DNA of 64,000 nt from Gambelia wislizenii (Eukaryota > Chordata > Lepidosauria > Squamata > Crotaphytidae). Under the pieces are notes generated by a model. It saw nothing but the letters and a program-made list of their open reading frames with translations. It was not told where the DNA came from and did no database searches. Where the stretch lies: positions 116,754,309-116,818,308 of the forward strand of contig JAUMIR010000002.1 in assembly GCA_030847615.1 (NCBI GenBank), written 5' to 3'. Made by a program: the position numbers and the translations under genes. Below, one piece after another: positions 1-11,083 of the stretch; the first letter of the stretch is position 1, and the number at the start of each line of letters is the position of its first letter.

Positions 1-189
1 TTTTAATGAAAAATTAAGACAGAAAAAATTGTGCTGAAAATCAAAGTTTTCGCTACAGTGCACTGTTGATATAACAGTACTAAAAATGCAATCTTACAGG
101 TTAGGAACCTGAAGTCTAGTATATTTAGTGTTTCAATCCGCTTCCTTGCAAGCTGAGAGATAGCCACTGACAGAAACAGAGTTCTCTGT

Positions 190-425
190 GTGTGTATGTG
201 TGCACCTTCAAGTTGCCTGTGAACTTATGGCAACCCCGTGAATTTCATAGGGTTTTCTTTTTAGGCAAGGAATTCTCAGAGGTGGTTTGGCCAGCCCATT
301 CCTCTGAAATGTAGCTTACAACACCTGATATTTGTTGGTGGTCTCCCACCAAAGTACTATCTAGGGCTGACCCTGCTTGGCTTCCAAGATCAGACAGGCT
401 GCCATGCCTTTAGGGTATTTAGGCA
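190..425 (-). mobile_element. 5S-rRNA-headed SINE (5S-Sauria type), antisense
   Basis: Read on the minus strand, about 410 to 312 follows vertebrate 5S rRNA from its middle to its 3' end: 'gtctgatcttggaagc', 'agtactttggtgggagacc', then a copy of the 5S 3' end near 'atcaggtgttgtaagct'. The rest, about 310 to 195, is a tail with 'cataagttcacaggcaac' that resembles the tail of the tRNA-headed SINEs at 22267 and 38581, and it ends in a GT-rich stretch. The head would supply an internal pol III promoter. SINEs with 5S heads and a BovB-related tail are known from squamates. The copy is diverged and has lost the first part of 5S, so it is a fossil and not a 5S gene. Confidence 0.75.
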
Positions 426-2230
426 CATAAACAGAGCTATAGCCAAGCAAAAGAAGCAAATAAACTAGAAAATCTAGTTTCCCAAGGCAGAACACACACA
501 CACACACAAATGTTAAAAGTGGATCACTATAACGAAATACGTTTCCTTCAGGTCTATAACCAATAACTAATTGTTCTGTCTCAGAAAGGAAGAAGAGAAG
601 TCAACAATATCATACAGAACTTATTTGGTTTGATGTCATGAGTCACACACTCATCTCAGTTCGAAGCTTCCATCTTTACTGGGAACTGTGCAATTTCAGA
701 ATAATAAATCAGTGGCCTGGGACAAAGGAAAACCTGCTCTATAGTGCTTTTTCCTAAACGTACAACTATTTTTTCTGAAGAACCTGGGAAGGCTAGATAG
801 AGCTGAAGTTTCCTGTTAGTGACAAAGCTTGAAAATAAAGTGCATGTTCAAACCTGATGACAGCGACAAATGAATCCATATGCCAATGGCGATGTTCCAC
901 CAGATATACTGTACAGGATGAGTGGACATTAATGGCAGCAAAAGATATATGCAGTTGGAGCAATGTGTGGTGTAACAAAAGGATTAATTTGCTGAGGGAG
1001 GTTGGAGACAAGGCAGCCAACCAGTTTTTAGAATGTTCAGAAAGGTTGCAGCTTCCACTAACGAAGGGATGTTTTGAGGGGGGTGGGTGAGGCAAGTTGG
1101 AGAGAGAGGGATAAATAGGGAATGAGGGGAGCTGGAGAGATGGAGGTTTAAGTTTTGCAGCAGTTTGAATTATAATACAAGGAAAAAGGATATTACTCTG
1201 TAAACTTAATGTTTGTTGATGATGTCTGAAACTAGACTAAAGATACAAAATTATCCTTTCTGTGTACATAAAACCCATTTCTGTTTTGTACTCCATGCCT
1301 GGATGGGATGTGTGGTTTGGGATCTCCACAGACAGATCACAGTCACCTACCATAGAACCCACACAAACATGTCTTATCTTCCAAATCAATGGTTTGGAAC
1401 TATCTTAAGGCCTTGACAGGGATTCAAATAAGGAAAAAAGGCTAAGGTAGATGACTCAAGGCTAGGATTCCAAGGAACTTTGGATTGTTACATTAGTTGT
1501 CAAATGAGGTTTTTTTAAGCCCTTGACAATTTCTTAGTAAATAAAAGCCAGTATTTCAACTGCTTGAAGTTGTGTGATAAGGAGCTTGAGAAGTCTAGAG
1601 TAGGTGTGGTGAATGAGCAGCCAATGGGAAGGACCTCACTTTTGCATCCCCCAAACGTCCCCCAGCAGTCCCCTGAAACCCCTCATGGATTTTGTTTTTT
1701 GTATTTCAGTGCCATTTTTTATTATTTTGTATCTAAAAACCACATTAAATCACCAAAAATGTCTTGCAAATGAGGTAGCTACCTTCCTCTTGCAGAACTA
1801 ACCAAACTCCTCATATTTGACAACTGAAAATGGGGATAGGGAGTCTGTATTTTTTTAAAAAAAAACTGAATCAAGCTTGATTAGCTGCTTGCAAATGGAA
1901 ATTTTAATCTGCAACCAGCTAATCAAGTCCAATTCAGTTTTTCCACCAGAAAGTTGATTTGGAACTGTGCCAAGGGGAGGCAAGTTCTATTTAAGGGAAG
2001 TACGAACATGTGTTGCTGTCCTTTATGCTTTTGCTGGAAGGAACGACCTCTTTCTGTGCTAAAACAGGGTAAAGACAAAGATGAGGTCACCATTTTCCTA
2101 TCAATGGAGTATCATCTTCTCTCTCAGCATAACGTTAGTGAGAATCAAACCTGACTGTTCATGCTTTCCACCTTCCCCTCACTGATAATGTGGAGAAACC
2201 TCCCTGTACACACCATTTCTTACTAAGTTT
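426..2230. other. No gene recognised
   Basis: AT-rich sequence with short unconvincing open frames on both strands. It holds a CA run at about 491-508 and the hairpin described at 1861-1942. I see no splice-bounded exon or known repeat family here. Confidence 0.5.
1861..1942. repeat. Imperfect inverted repeat (33-bp arms)
   Basis: The arm 1861-1893 ('aaaaactgaatcaagcttga...') is the reverse complement of 1910-1942 with about four mismatches. The 16-base spacer is AT-rich. This could be the core of a small foldback MITE, but I could not define terminal repeats or a target duplication outside the arms. Confidence 0.7.
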
Positions 2231-2345
2231 TAATCAATCAATCAATCAATCAATCAACCAATCAAATATCCTGCCTTTCTCCTAGCACAGAACCCAAGGC
2301 AGCTCACAGCAAATTAAAACAACATGCAGCTAAAAATCTTGTTAA
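2231..2345 (-). repeat. (AATC)n run with LINE/SINE 3'-tail remnant
   Basis: About six AATC units are followed by 'cctgcctttctcctagc' and 'aaggcagctcacag'. This is the antisense form of the 3' end common to several reptile LINEs and SINEs, where a tetranucleotide repeat forms the tail. Family not resolved. Confidence 0.4.
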
Positions 2346-2374
2346 TAAAGAAGTTTCTTTTAACTTCCTGGTGA

Positions 2375-2560
2375 AGACGGATTATCTAGATCCATTTCAA
2401 TTTGGTTTGGGGACCTGTAATGAGGTGGAAACAGCTTCTTCATCTTGATGGACAACCTGGGCTGGGCTAGTGTTTATCTATTAATTCTGTACCTCTTATC
2501 AGGTTTTGAAACTATCAATCATGATATTCTTCTGGGTTGCCCCTCTGAAATGGACATGGA
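2375..2560 (+). pseudogene. L2-type LINE reverse-transcriptase fragment
   Basis: The plus strand reads 'DPFQFGFGTCNEVETA' and, after a frameshift, 'SGFETINHDILLG'. This matches the L2-clade pattern 'LDPFQSGFRPG..TETAL' followed by 'LSAAFDTVDHDILL', which is the first catalytic-aspartate block of the RT. Only about 60 codons survive, with stops and a frame change. Identification is from pattern memory. Confidence 0.55.
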
Positions 2561-2675
2561 GATTTAGAAAGTGGTGCTGTTGTCGCTGCAGAGCATAAAA
2601 GGAGCCTGGCGCTCACCCCTGCCTACCCATGGGTAACATATGTACAAAAAACATTGCTAAGGATTCTAGGTCAAT

Positions 2676-2935
2676 AATAGAATCATAGAGTTGGAAGGGG
2701 CCCTATGGGCCATCAGGTCCAACCCCCTTCTCGATGCAGGATCTCCAGCTAAAGATCCCAAGCAGATAGCTGTCCAGCCTCTTTTTGAAGACATCCAGAG
2801 AAGGAGACACCACCACCTCTACAGGCAATTGGTTCCATTGCTGAACTGCTCTGTATAGTCTGGTGGGGGAGGAGGTCCATGAGGATGATACTAAACCTAG
2901 TGACGCCATGCCCTCATCCATTTTACTAATTATAT
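2676..2935 (-). pseudogene. CR1 LINE 3' end: RT C-terminus plus 3' UTR
   Basis: On the minus strand 'YRAVQQWNQLPVEVVVSP' and 'SLDVFKKRLDSYL' match the C-terminus of CR1 ORF2 ('HWNRLPREVVDAPSLEVFK'). The 3' UTR end is seen on the plus strand as 'atagaatcatagagttgg'. It is strongly 5' truncated, which is usual for CR1. The same tail recurs at 17122, 49083, 62363 and 62903, always on the minus strand. Confidence 0.8.
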
Positions 2936-2939
2936 CGCC

Positions 2940-3310
2940 ATCTAATTAAGTTTTTTGCATGCACAGTGTGATCTTAAAATAATTCTTATAATCTCTCTTC
3001 TTAAATCTATTATTCTGGTGAAAGTATTCCCATTTTTATGTGACCACTTCAATATCTGACTAGATATTTCCCCCCAAAACCTGATTATAGTTACCTTGTA
3101 TTATGTTGTTCACATTAGTCATTATATATATATATTCCCCAGATACTTCAATTTCTTAACTCCTAATTTGAATTCTGTTATACTCTGTATTCTCTTTTGT
3201 TCCTGCCATTTGGTGTTGAAAAACAGCTCTGATTTTCTAACTTTAATTTTAAATCCTGATACCTTTTCAAATTTTTGCACAACTTCAATTAATTTTTTTA
3301 TTGATTGATA
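2940..3310 (-). pseudogene. L1-group LINE RT fragment
   Basis: A minus-strand frame at 3328-3122 reads 'EVVQKFEKVSGFKIKVRKSE' and later 'KLKYLGNIYI'. This resembles the L1 ORF2 block that follows the FADD motif ('FGKVSGFKIN..KSE', 'IKYLG'). The minus-strand sequence beyond it, to about 2940, is compatible with the next L1 block in broken frames. It is an old fragment without recognisable ends. Confidence 0.55.
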
Positions 3311-3329
3311 AAGTGGGAAAAAACCCAAT

Positions 3330-4322
3330 CTCTCTTCTCAATCCTAAGAGTCCAAAAAGGAGGCAAATCACTGGAGGCAATGATATCCCTGTAGAATCAA
3401 AGATCCCTTTAATTATAATCAGTACATTTCAGATATTGACCAAAAAGATGATTAAAGAAAGCATGGTGGCGAGCCTAATGTCCACAGGCTTGCTTTCAGC
3501 AGTGTGAGCACAGTGGAATCCTGCAGGGGGGGCTCGCTCCATTCATGCCTGTCTGCTTGGTTTTCACAGTCACAGTGCAAGTTGAGAGATTTTTCAGCAC
3601 TGGGGGGTGATCTCTTATTCTCTCCTTGATCCAGGGAGAAATTCACCAACCATATCTCTATACCAGTGGTTGCTGGTGGCAAAGCTTCTCTTGTTACTGA
3701 GCTTTGTGGAGGAGAGTCAGCCATTGCTGTCACTTGGAAGTCGATGAACAGTGATCTCCCACCAGTGGGTCATGGGAGGAAGCAGAAGAATCCTCTTGAA
3801 ACCAAGTACCTGATTTCTCCTCCAATGATGACGCAGTGGAGGAGTCCCTATTGAACCCTTTAGGAAGCTGAGAAGGTGTAGCAGCATGATGAATAGGAGT
3901 GGCATTGTGCAGGTATCGAGATGAAAAAATGCTGCAGTGGAGTTGAGATGACACAGGTTGGCTGGATTGGAGGCCTAGCCACAGGATCCCCTACTGGCAT
4001 AGAAGAGCTTGCTGGCACTCTTGGAAACTGTGGGGGTGTAAAAATCATAGCTTCTGGACATCTTAATTTGGATGTATGGGAGCAAACTGAGGATAGAGAT
4101 GGGGAGTGATGGTCTCCACCATGGTCTTAATGAGTCAAATAGTAATCATAATAAGAGTCCCAACCATAAAGGTGTGGGTAATGTAAATACATTGGGTTCA
4201 ATACATTCCAGCATCTCAGGAACTGAAGCTCTTGGAGTGGAACCCAGGGACTTGCACTGAAGAGCTGAGCTTCATGGAAAGGATGATTTGTGAAGAATCA
4301 CCCTCTCACAGTTGGAATCAAC
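3330..4322. other. Unassigned stretch next to the copia LTR
   Basis: Several overlapping minus-strand frames of 60-95 codons are rich in Ser, Pro and Thr (for example 3733-3452 and 4048-3860), but none shows a domain I recognise. It could be a decayed gag-like or host sequence. The outer side of the copia LTR ends here at 4322. Confidence 0.35.
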
Positions 4323-4893
4323 TGTCGTGGATATCAGCCTTTCTAATCATTGCGCGAATAGAAAGTACAATTAGCAGAGTTGCAGCAGAAACATGAGGAA
4401 AGTGGGCTCCAATTTGCATACTTGGTGAAAACATGGGGACAGACTAAATTCAGTCCTTTGAATGCTTTACTGGAATGACTAAAGCAAATTACTAAAACAA
4501 TGATGTAATTACTAGTACATCAAGGCTATTTTGCAAGCCAAACTACAGAGCTTAAGAAATCATCTTGACTCTCTTCCTCTAAGTCTAACAGATACTCTCT
4601 GTGTCTCAGACAGACTGCGAGACAGAAGATTCAGTGAAAACGTAACAATAACATTCTCAGGCTTTCATAGCCTCACCGTGGGAATCAGACAGATAACAAT
4701 TACAGTACTCAGAACAACAACATCTGGACGTCTTCCCAGACTACATGGAAATGACCTCAATGTTGTTTAACCTTGTAACATATAAACACAATTGAGGCCC
4801 GGCTGAACTTTACAGGCCTAGTGAAACAATATTTTGCCTAGGTGAAAAATCATCATGGACATAATGTGACTCCAATGCCCATTTTCCTTGACA
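4323..4893 (-). mobile_element. Ty1/copia 3' LTR
   Basis: Minus-strand sequence from 4893 starts 'TGTCAAGG' right after a purine tract ('AGAGGGG') that lies downstream of the polyprotein stop at 4926. It ends at 4323 with 'CCACGACA', so the LTR is bounded by the short inverted repeat TGTC...GACA and is 571 bp long. The position (about 30 bases after pol) and the purine tract at its upstream edge fit a 3' LTR. No second LTR was found in the window, so neither LTR pairing nor target duplication can be tested. Confidence 0.65.
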
Positions 4894-4925
4894 CCCCTCT
4901 GAATTTTCATCTAGGCAAATGTATT

Positions 4926-6399
4926 TTACACATCAGACATCACACCTAATTTGTTACACAGGTGGTGATGTTTCACAGGCCCTAAAGCCTTAGTAAACAA
5001 ATCTGCAATGTTTTCTTCACTGGCGCAATAACTTAATCTTATTAGACCATTCTGTGTGGCCTCTCTGACATCCTGATACTTTACAGCAACATGCTATGTT
5101 TGGGATTTCACCCCCTCTGCACATGCCATTTGTATGCGCGCTTGTGAGTCCTCAAAAGCCTCAATAGGCTTCTCTATTGGAACACCCAGGTCAGCAAACA
5201 CTTGTTCCAAAAAAAAAAAAAAACCCAGCTCAGAAATTAATGAAGACAGAGCGGCAAATTCTGCCTCTGCAGAACTTAAAGAAACAGAAGTTTGCTTTCT
5301 GGATCCCCTATAAACGGCAGTACTGTACCTGCATAGATTATGACCATCCCTGAATTGGACTTTCTATCGTGGATTTCATTTGCGAAATCTGTATCTACGT
5401 AGCATTTTAATTCACGGCACCCTTGTGAACTGATTATCACAGCATGATCTAGACTGCCACACAGATATTTGAGCACTCTCTTCAAGCCTTGCCAGGCATG
5501 TTGAGTTGGCTTTGACACTCTTCTTGACAGAATATTGACAGCAAATTCTGTATCAGGGCAAGTCCATTTTGCAATGTACAACAGACATCCAAATACAGAA
5601 TGAAACCGTTCAGGACATTCAAACAACCTGTCATCAGTAATATTGACAAAATCTGTACATATACGAGTCTTGGCTGGTTTACACTCAGACATATTACAAA
5701 GGTCTAACAACTTTTCAATTTTCTGGGTTTGGCTCATTTTGAAACCACCATCTTCAAACCTTTGAATATCTACCCCCAGATAATGTTGTATTTCACCAAG
5801 ATCTTTGAGTCTAAGCCTTGACCCCATTCCTCTTTGAACTTCTTCACGATTGTCAGTTTTTGTGACCAGACACAGGTCATCCACAAAAGCTATCAAGATT
5901 TTATAATTCTGGTTGATACCTATTGTGTACAAACATGGATCGGCAATGCTGTTTAGAAAACCAACACTCTTCAGCTGTTCATCCAAACAGAGATACCAGC
6001 ACCTGCCACTTTGTTTCAAACCATACAAATCTCTTTTAAGTTTGTACACATGATTTGGCCCACCACTATGAAATCCAGGAGCCTGCTCTACGTAAATGCA
6101 CTCATCCAGTGGGGCATTAAGATAGGCAGTTTCCACATCAAAGTGATTAACTTTGATCCTGTGTAGACTTGCAACAGACAAAGCAATCTTGACACTTTGG
6201 CCCTGGCAGTGGGTGCAAATATTTGATCATAATTCAGATACTTTATTTGTGAATACCACTTTGCCACCAAACGTGCTTTGTATTTGACATTACCATCATG
6301 CGTTTGTTTCTTTTTGTACACCCAATGGCACCCAACAGCCTTCTGCCCCTCTGGCAGTAGGACAACCTCATACACGTCATGGTCTGCAATGGATTTCAT
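4926..6399 (-). pseudogene. Ty1/copia reverse transcriptase and RNase H
   Basis: In order on the minus strand are the RT N-terminal block 'GCHWVYKKK' (about 6340), 'IFAPTARAKVSRLL', 'FDVETAYLNAPLDECIYVEQ' (about 6100), 'YKLKRDLYGLKQSGRCW', the catalytic 'FVDDL' (about 5870), and RNase H with 'DTDFA' (about 5390). A frameshift near 5300 leads into 'SSAEAEFAAL' and 'EENIADLFTKAL', and the frame ends at 4926. These are diagnostic copia blocks (YVDD-type RT, 'ENIADLFTK' C-terminus). Another frame change lies near 6180, and there is an in-frame stop near 5100. The element is therefore defective, though every catalytic block is still readable. The product would copy element RNA to DNA in a virus-like particle. 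Confidence 0.92.
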
Positions 6400-6425
6400 T
6401 TCATCCTCCCCTGCACATTTCCACC

Positions 6426-6785
6426 TTAGTTGCTCACTTGAGGCAACTGTAGGACTTCAGTGAAATTGTCAGGTTCAAAAGTTACCTGGCACACTCTCAC
6501 ATTCTGCACAGTAAACCTCTGAGGTGGCACACCCTTTGTTTCTCTGCTTGAACACTGGGGAATGACAGGCTCAGTTTGATCAGGTTCACCATCAGAGTCA
6601 CTGTTAGACCCATTTTCTGTGTCAGAACTCTCCTGTTTTGGAGATTCAGGTTTTGGGGAACTGCTAGCACCTGACCCAGCTGCTTGTTGCTGCTGGCTAT
6701 CTAGTGCTTCATCCACACACGAAGGCAAGATTACTTCTGGGTTACAGTACACATGGTGCCAATTAACATGTTCCTCACTCAGCAT
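6426..6785 (-). pseudogene. Copia polyprotein linker between integrase and RT
   Basis: A 119-codon minus-strand frame lies between the integrase and RT blocks. Its middle is acidic and serine-rich ('SSDTENGSNSDSDGEPDQTE'), with a Gln run near its N-terminal third. Copia polyproteins have a poorly conserved, low-complexity stretch exactly here, so I read it as part of the same polyprotein, put out of frame by small indels at both ends. No separate function is implied. Confidence 0.65.
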
Positions 6786-7598
6786 TTCTTGAAATCAGAA
6801 CTTTGCCATGTGGGAGTGCAAAACACCATGCTTTATTGCCTTGCTCATAGCCCAGAAATCTCAGCCTTCTAGCCTTGGGATCCCCCTTTCTCCTGATTGC
6901 CTTGGGAATGTTCACCCATGCATAGGATCCAAGGACCCTAATGTGCTTCACAGATGGCTTCTTGCCATAGAACATGAAAAATGGGGTATTTGACACCAAA
7001 GAACTTGGAAAGCAGTTACTCAAATAATTAGCCATCAACATGGCTTCTCCCCAGTATTTCTTTTCAATGTTTGCATTAATCATCAGGCTATCTTTCATTG
7101 TCTGCAGAACGCCAATCTTTTTTTCTGCAACCCCATTCTGACTGGGAGAAAAAGGAGCCGTCAACCTGTGGAGAATTCCCTTCTGCTTTAGCCACCTCTG
7201 GAACTCATCTGACATGAATTCCCCCCTCTATCTGATTGCAGAGTAGACAGCCTTTCAGAAAAACGCCTCTCAACGTAAGAAACCCATTGTTTGAATGTTT
7301 TGAACGTTTCATCCTTACTCTTGAGTAGGTAGCAGAATGAGAAACGGCTGTAATCATCTACAATCACCAAAATGAACCTGTGCCCCCAACGATTCTGGAT
7401 ACCGGCCAGCCAGATCCAATGTACCAAGGCCCAAAGCAGGTACGGTAACCTCCATAAAAAAAATACTGTTGGAATTTGAAATCTTCTACAGGGACTTGTA
7501 CAGTGCAGAATGATCTCCCCTGGGCCTGTCAAAGTTTGTGAGCTTCCTAAATCTCCTGAAGCTTCATCGTGATCATAAGGCTTCTCACAGCAATCCAA
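6775..7598 (-). pseudogene. Ty1/copia integrase core
   Basis: The frame 7598-7188 carries 'ILVIVDDYSRFSFCYLLKSK' (first catalytic Asp) and 'TLQSDRGG' (second Asp). The next frame, 7215-6775, carries 'HRLTAPFSPSQNGVAEKK' (catalytic Glu in the 'QNGVAE' block), then 'YLSNCFPSS' and 'RRLRFLGYEQGNKAW'. Together they form the DDE integrase core of a copia polyprotein, split by a frameshift near 7200. Upstream of about 7600 the copia sequence stops and a plus-strand L1-group LINE begins, so gag, protease and 5' LTR are missing here. Confidence 0.88.
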
Positions 7599-9465
7599 TA
7601 TCGGCGCTTGAAACTGACCAAGATATTTGCAATTTTCGACCCAAAATGGCCCCTGGCCCAGATAGTTTCAGCTCTGCATTTAACAAACTCCTTAAGGAAG
7701 ACCTGACCCCCACACACACACACAGGCTCGCTCTATACAATTACATTTTGACTACATCTGTCTCTCCGGACACTTGGAAACATTTTCGTATTATCCCCAT
7801 CCCTAAATCCATAGATACCAAGCCCACAATGTCAGCTTTTCACCCAATTTCCCTGATCAATCAAGACTTTAAAATAATGTCAGCCATTATGATTCTAGAA
7901 TCAACTCCTTTATATCCCACTACGTAAACCCTGACCAGGTGGGATTCATCCCGGGGCGCAGTATGAATGATGCCATTACAAGGACACTTAACATCATTCA
8001 TCATGCTGAGTAATCCTCCCACCCAACATTCCTCTTATCACTAGATGCCCTTAAGGCGTTTGACCACCTGATCTGGTCTTACCTGTTTGAAATTCTGGAA
8101 GGGATGGGGTTTGGTCCCACTTTCACTAATTATCTTAGACGTGTGTACTATAGTTCACAAGTGGTGATCCATGTCAATAAGCTTGATTTTTCCCCCATCC
8201 TGATGCAGAGGGGAATGAAGCGGGGTGCCCCTTGTCCCCAGTCCTGTTTCCCTTAGCAATCGAACCCCTAGCTGACAGAATCTGGCGCAGTTTGCTTATA
8301 AAAGGAAAAGAGATTAATGGAAAGGAACATAAACTTTCCCTTTATGCTGACGATGTGCTACTATATATGTGTGGGATGGTTGAATCTTTCCCTGCTTTGA
8401 AAGAGGCTTTGCCTGACTTTGACAGATACGCGGGCTTTAGGGTCAACTTCTCTAAGTCAACGCTATTCTGCCTAAATGTCCCCCTACCTTTGCAACTGGA
8501 ATGGCAAAAAATCACCGAGTTACACTTAATCCCTTCTGGGTTTAGGCATCTCGGCATTATCGCAAAAGACCTTAATCAGATGGTCCACCAAAATTATAAA
8601 CCTGTCACTCGCTGGCTCAAAGCCCACCTGAAAATCTGGACATTGTTTCACCTCTGCTTCTTAGGCAGAATAGTGATCTTCAAAATATTTGCTTTACCCC
8701 ATCTATTGTTTCTCTTCCAATGTATTCCCCTCTTCCCTCCCCCATCCTATTTCCATGTGTAAACAGCTTTTGACTGAGTTAATATTTGAGAAAAAGAGAC
8801 CGCTATTTCTGAAATGCATCTGGCATATTAATCGGAAAAAGGGAGGTCTCGAAATCCCTGATCTGGCACTTTACTTGGACGCCTCTCAATTGGCCCAAAT
8901 TGTCTGCCTCCTTCAAAAAAGTATAACAGCTTTGTGGATGGCAAGCGAAATAGATCTGAGAGACCTGATCTCCCTCAAACCCTTCTACTCACACTGCACT
9001 GCTTATCAATTTAAAAGGATTGCTAATCCTTTTTTGAGATCATCACTGATATTGCTCAAGCGGAAATACACGCTAGCACCAGCACCATCCCCTATACACC
9101 CTTTAGCTTTTCACCCCCTCTTCTTCGATCCTGACAAGCTGAGGCAGTTTAGCTCTTGGGAAGAGAGAGGGGTATATAGGCTTCAAGATCTTTTTCAGTA
9201 TGCAAAACCCAAAATAGAAGCTGAATTACTGCAAAAGCTAACCCCCTTCACTCCCAATTGGTTTCAACTCTGCCAGATCCAATCTTTCCTAAATCGCCTA
9301 GCCATCACAGGGTTCTCCCTGTGGTCTCTAACAGCCTTTGAACATATGTGTACATCCCCCAGATCTCCTTTGAAAGATTGAGCTGGCCAGATTTACCAGT
9401 GGCTTGCCGAAGAATCACTCGGTGACACTCTGTACTTCAAAGTGGGCTGGGAGAAGGATTTAGGC
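7575..9465 (+). pseudogene. L1-group LINE ORF2, RT and thumb (part 1)
   Basis: The plus strand reads 'KMAPGPDSFSSAFNKLL' (RT fingers), 'FHPISLINQDFK', 'NPDQVGFIPGRSMND' (about 7940), 'SLDALKAFDHLIW' (about 8050) and the catalytic 'LYADDVLLY' (about 8345). Connection-domain blocks such as 'KKGGLEIPDL' (about 8845) and 'WEERGVYRLQDLF' follow. Frame changes near 7930, 8230 and 8760 and several stops make it a pseudogene. The endonuclease and ORF1 are absent, so it is 5' truncated at the copia boundary. The same element continues after the hAT, SINE and mini-DIRS insertions. Confidence 0.87.
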
Positions 9466-10792
9466 CAGTGATGGGCAACCTTTTGAGCTTGGTGTGTCAA
9501 ACGTTACCAAAAAAACTCAACATAACTCATGTGGTGTGTCACTTTGAGGAAAAAACATTATTTTGCTATATTTATTGTTTAAACAACATTATTAATTATT
9601 TATTAATAATTAATGAGTTGTCACAACTCACGTGACAACTGAGTAATCAAAATGTACAGTCGTCCCTTCACATTCGTGGGGGGTAGGTTCCAAAGACCCC
9701 CGTGAATGTAAAAAATCTGCGAATGATAACAGCCCCCCAGCCTCCCAAAAGTGGCGATGGGGCCTTTGGAGGCCCCGTCACTACTTTTCCCCCCACATCC
9801 CCCGGCCTCCAGAAAGTGATGACGGGGCCTCCGGAAGCCCAGTCACTACATTCCCCCCAGCTTCCCCAGCCTCCCTCTGACCCATGGATTTATTTTTTGG
9901 GGGGGATACCTCACCCACGAGTGAAGCAGGGAAAGATATAAAAGAGGAGGACTTACCTGCTGGAGGTAGAGAAAGGCTGGGAGGCACGGTAGTGAGTGTG
10001 GGAGCAAGGTGGAGCATGTGATGCCGGCTAGCCTAGGAGTGATTACGCGGGCAGCTTCTCAGCTCCCAGACCCTCGGCTTCTTCCCTTCACAGCACTTAC
10101 TCCCCCTCCCCACAACACCACGCATGCACACACACGCGCACATGCGCATTCTCCCCCCTCTTTTGGCAGCTCCCCTGCACAGAGCTATTTAGGAAGGCTC
10201 CACTGGAGAAGCTGCGCACGGTCCCCTAGGCTCAAACAAGAGGCTTTGATGCCTCGGAGCCCCCTCGGTAAGGCTGGGGACAGGCTGGGCAGAGACCCTC
10301 CCTCCCATCCCCTGCCTCCCCCGGCCTCCCCGAGGCAGCTCTGTGGCTTCAAAGCCACGGAGCCCCCCCTGGAAGGCCGGGCAGCAACCCTCCTGCTTGC
10401 CCGCCATCTTCCCCGGCCTTTCCGAGATGGCTCCTAGGTTTCAGAGCCACCTCGGGAAGGCCAGGGAGAGGCAGGGTGGCCACGCTCCCACTCACCCATC
10501 ACCTTCCCCAGCAGAGTCCTGTCCGCCGGCCACTTTACCTGGCCTTTCTGAGGCAGCTCTGAGGAAGCACGGCAGGCCTCGGGAGTGGTGGTGGCCAGGT
10601 GGGGGGGAGGCTCAAACCCCCCACCTCCCTAAACTGGTGATTGGGCTTCGTAGCCCCGCCTGCCACCCTAATGTGAGGCTTTGAAGACCTGATTGCCACT
10701 TTAGGGAGGGTGGTGAGGTTGTGGGCGCGGGGGGAGGAGCCCTATGGCCACGTGTCAGTGCTGACACGCGTGTCATAGGTTCGCCATCACTG
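9466..10792. mobile_element. hAT-superfamily DNA transposon (non-autonomous)
   Basis: The left end 'cagtgatgggcaacct' and the right end 'aggttcgccatcactg' are imperfect terminal inverted repeats of hAT/Charlie type. An exact 8-bp direct repeat 'atttaggc' flanks the element (9458-9465 and 10793-10800), the size hAT transposases generate. The interior is very GC-rich and proline-coding in several frames but has no transposase domain. It therefore depended on a transposase encoded elsewhere. It interrupts the L1-group LINE, whose coding sequence ends at 9465 and resumes downstream. Confidence 0.87.
9657..9900. repeat. Tigger-like MITE end inside the hAT element
   Basis: 'cagtcgtcccttcacattcg' follows TA at 9655-9656 and matches the 5' terminal repeat of the MITEs at 15926, 21613 and 43773. 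GC-rich units containing 'ggcgatggggcc' follow. No matching 3' end was found, so either the right end is lost or the hAT captured a fragment. Confidence 0.5.
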
Positions 10793-10818
10793 ATTTAGGC
10801 ATTGAAATCAGACACTGA

Positions 10819-11083
10819 ATGGGCAAAATGGTGGAACAGTGGTTAAATGCCAGTACTGCAAGTCACCACGTTGCAAGTTCGATTCCAGCGGGCTCCAAGG
10901 TTCACTCAGCCTTCCATCCTTTCATAGGTCAGTAAAATGAGTATCCAGCTTGTGGGGGCAATTAGCTAACACACATTGGAAACTGTTTAATGCAGTGTAT
11001 ATGCGTAAATAGCTATTGCTTAAAACAATTTATAAGCCGCTCTGATAGTCTTATGGCTGAAGAGCGGGGTATAAAAAAAAAAG
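10819..11083 (+). mobile_element. tRNA-derived SINE, sense orientation
   Basis: The head has an A-box-like 'tggtggaacagtgg' and a B-box 'gttcgattcc' (about 10877-10886), the internal pol III promoter of a tRNA-derived SINE. The body includes 'cagccttccatcctttcat' and the tail 'gctgaagagcggggtata' followed by poly(A). Antisense tails of the same family occur at 48965 and 63452. It lies within the L1-group LINE just after the hAT element. No clear target duplication was seen. Confidence 0.72.

Noticed and set aside
312..410. 5S rRNA gene on the minus strand
   Set aside because: The homology is diverged, lacks the 5' third of 5S, and is fused to a SINE tail. It is a 5S-derived SINE.
10009..10437. 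142-codon proline-rich plus-strand ORF
   Set aside because: It lies in the GC-rich interior of a hAT element, several frames are open because stops are rare at this composition, and no domain is visible.
10819..10895. tRNA gene
   Set aside because: A and B boxes are present but there is no cloverleaf with paired acceptor stem, and the body and A-tail of a SINE follow.
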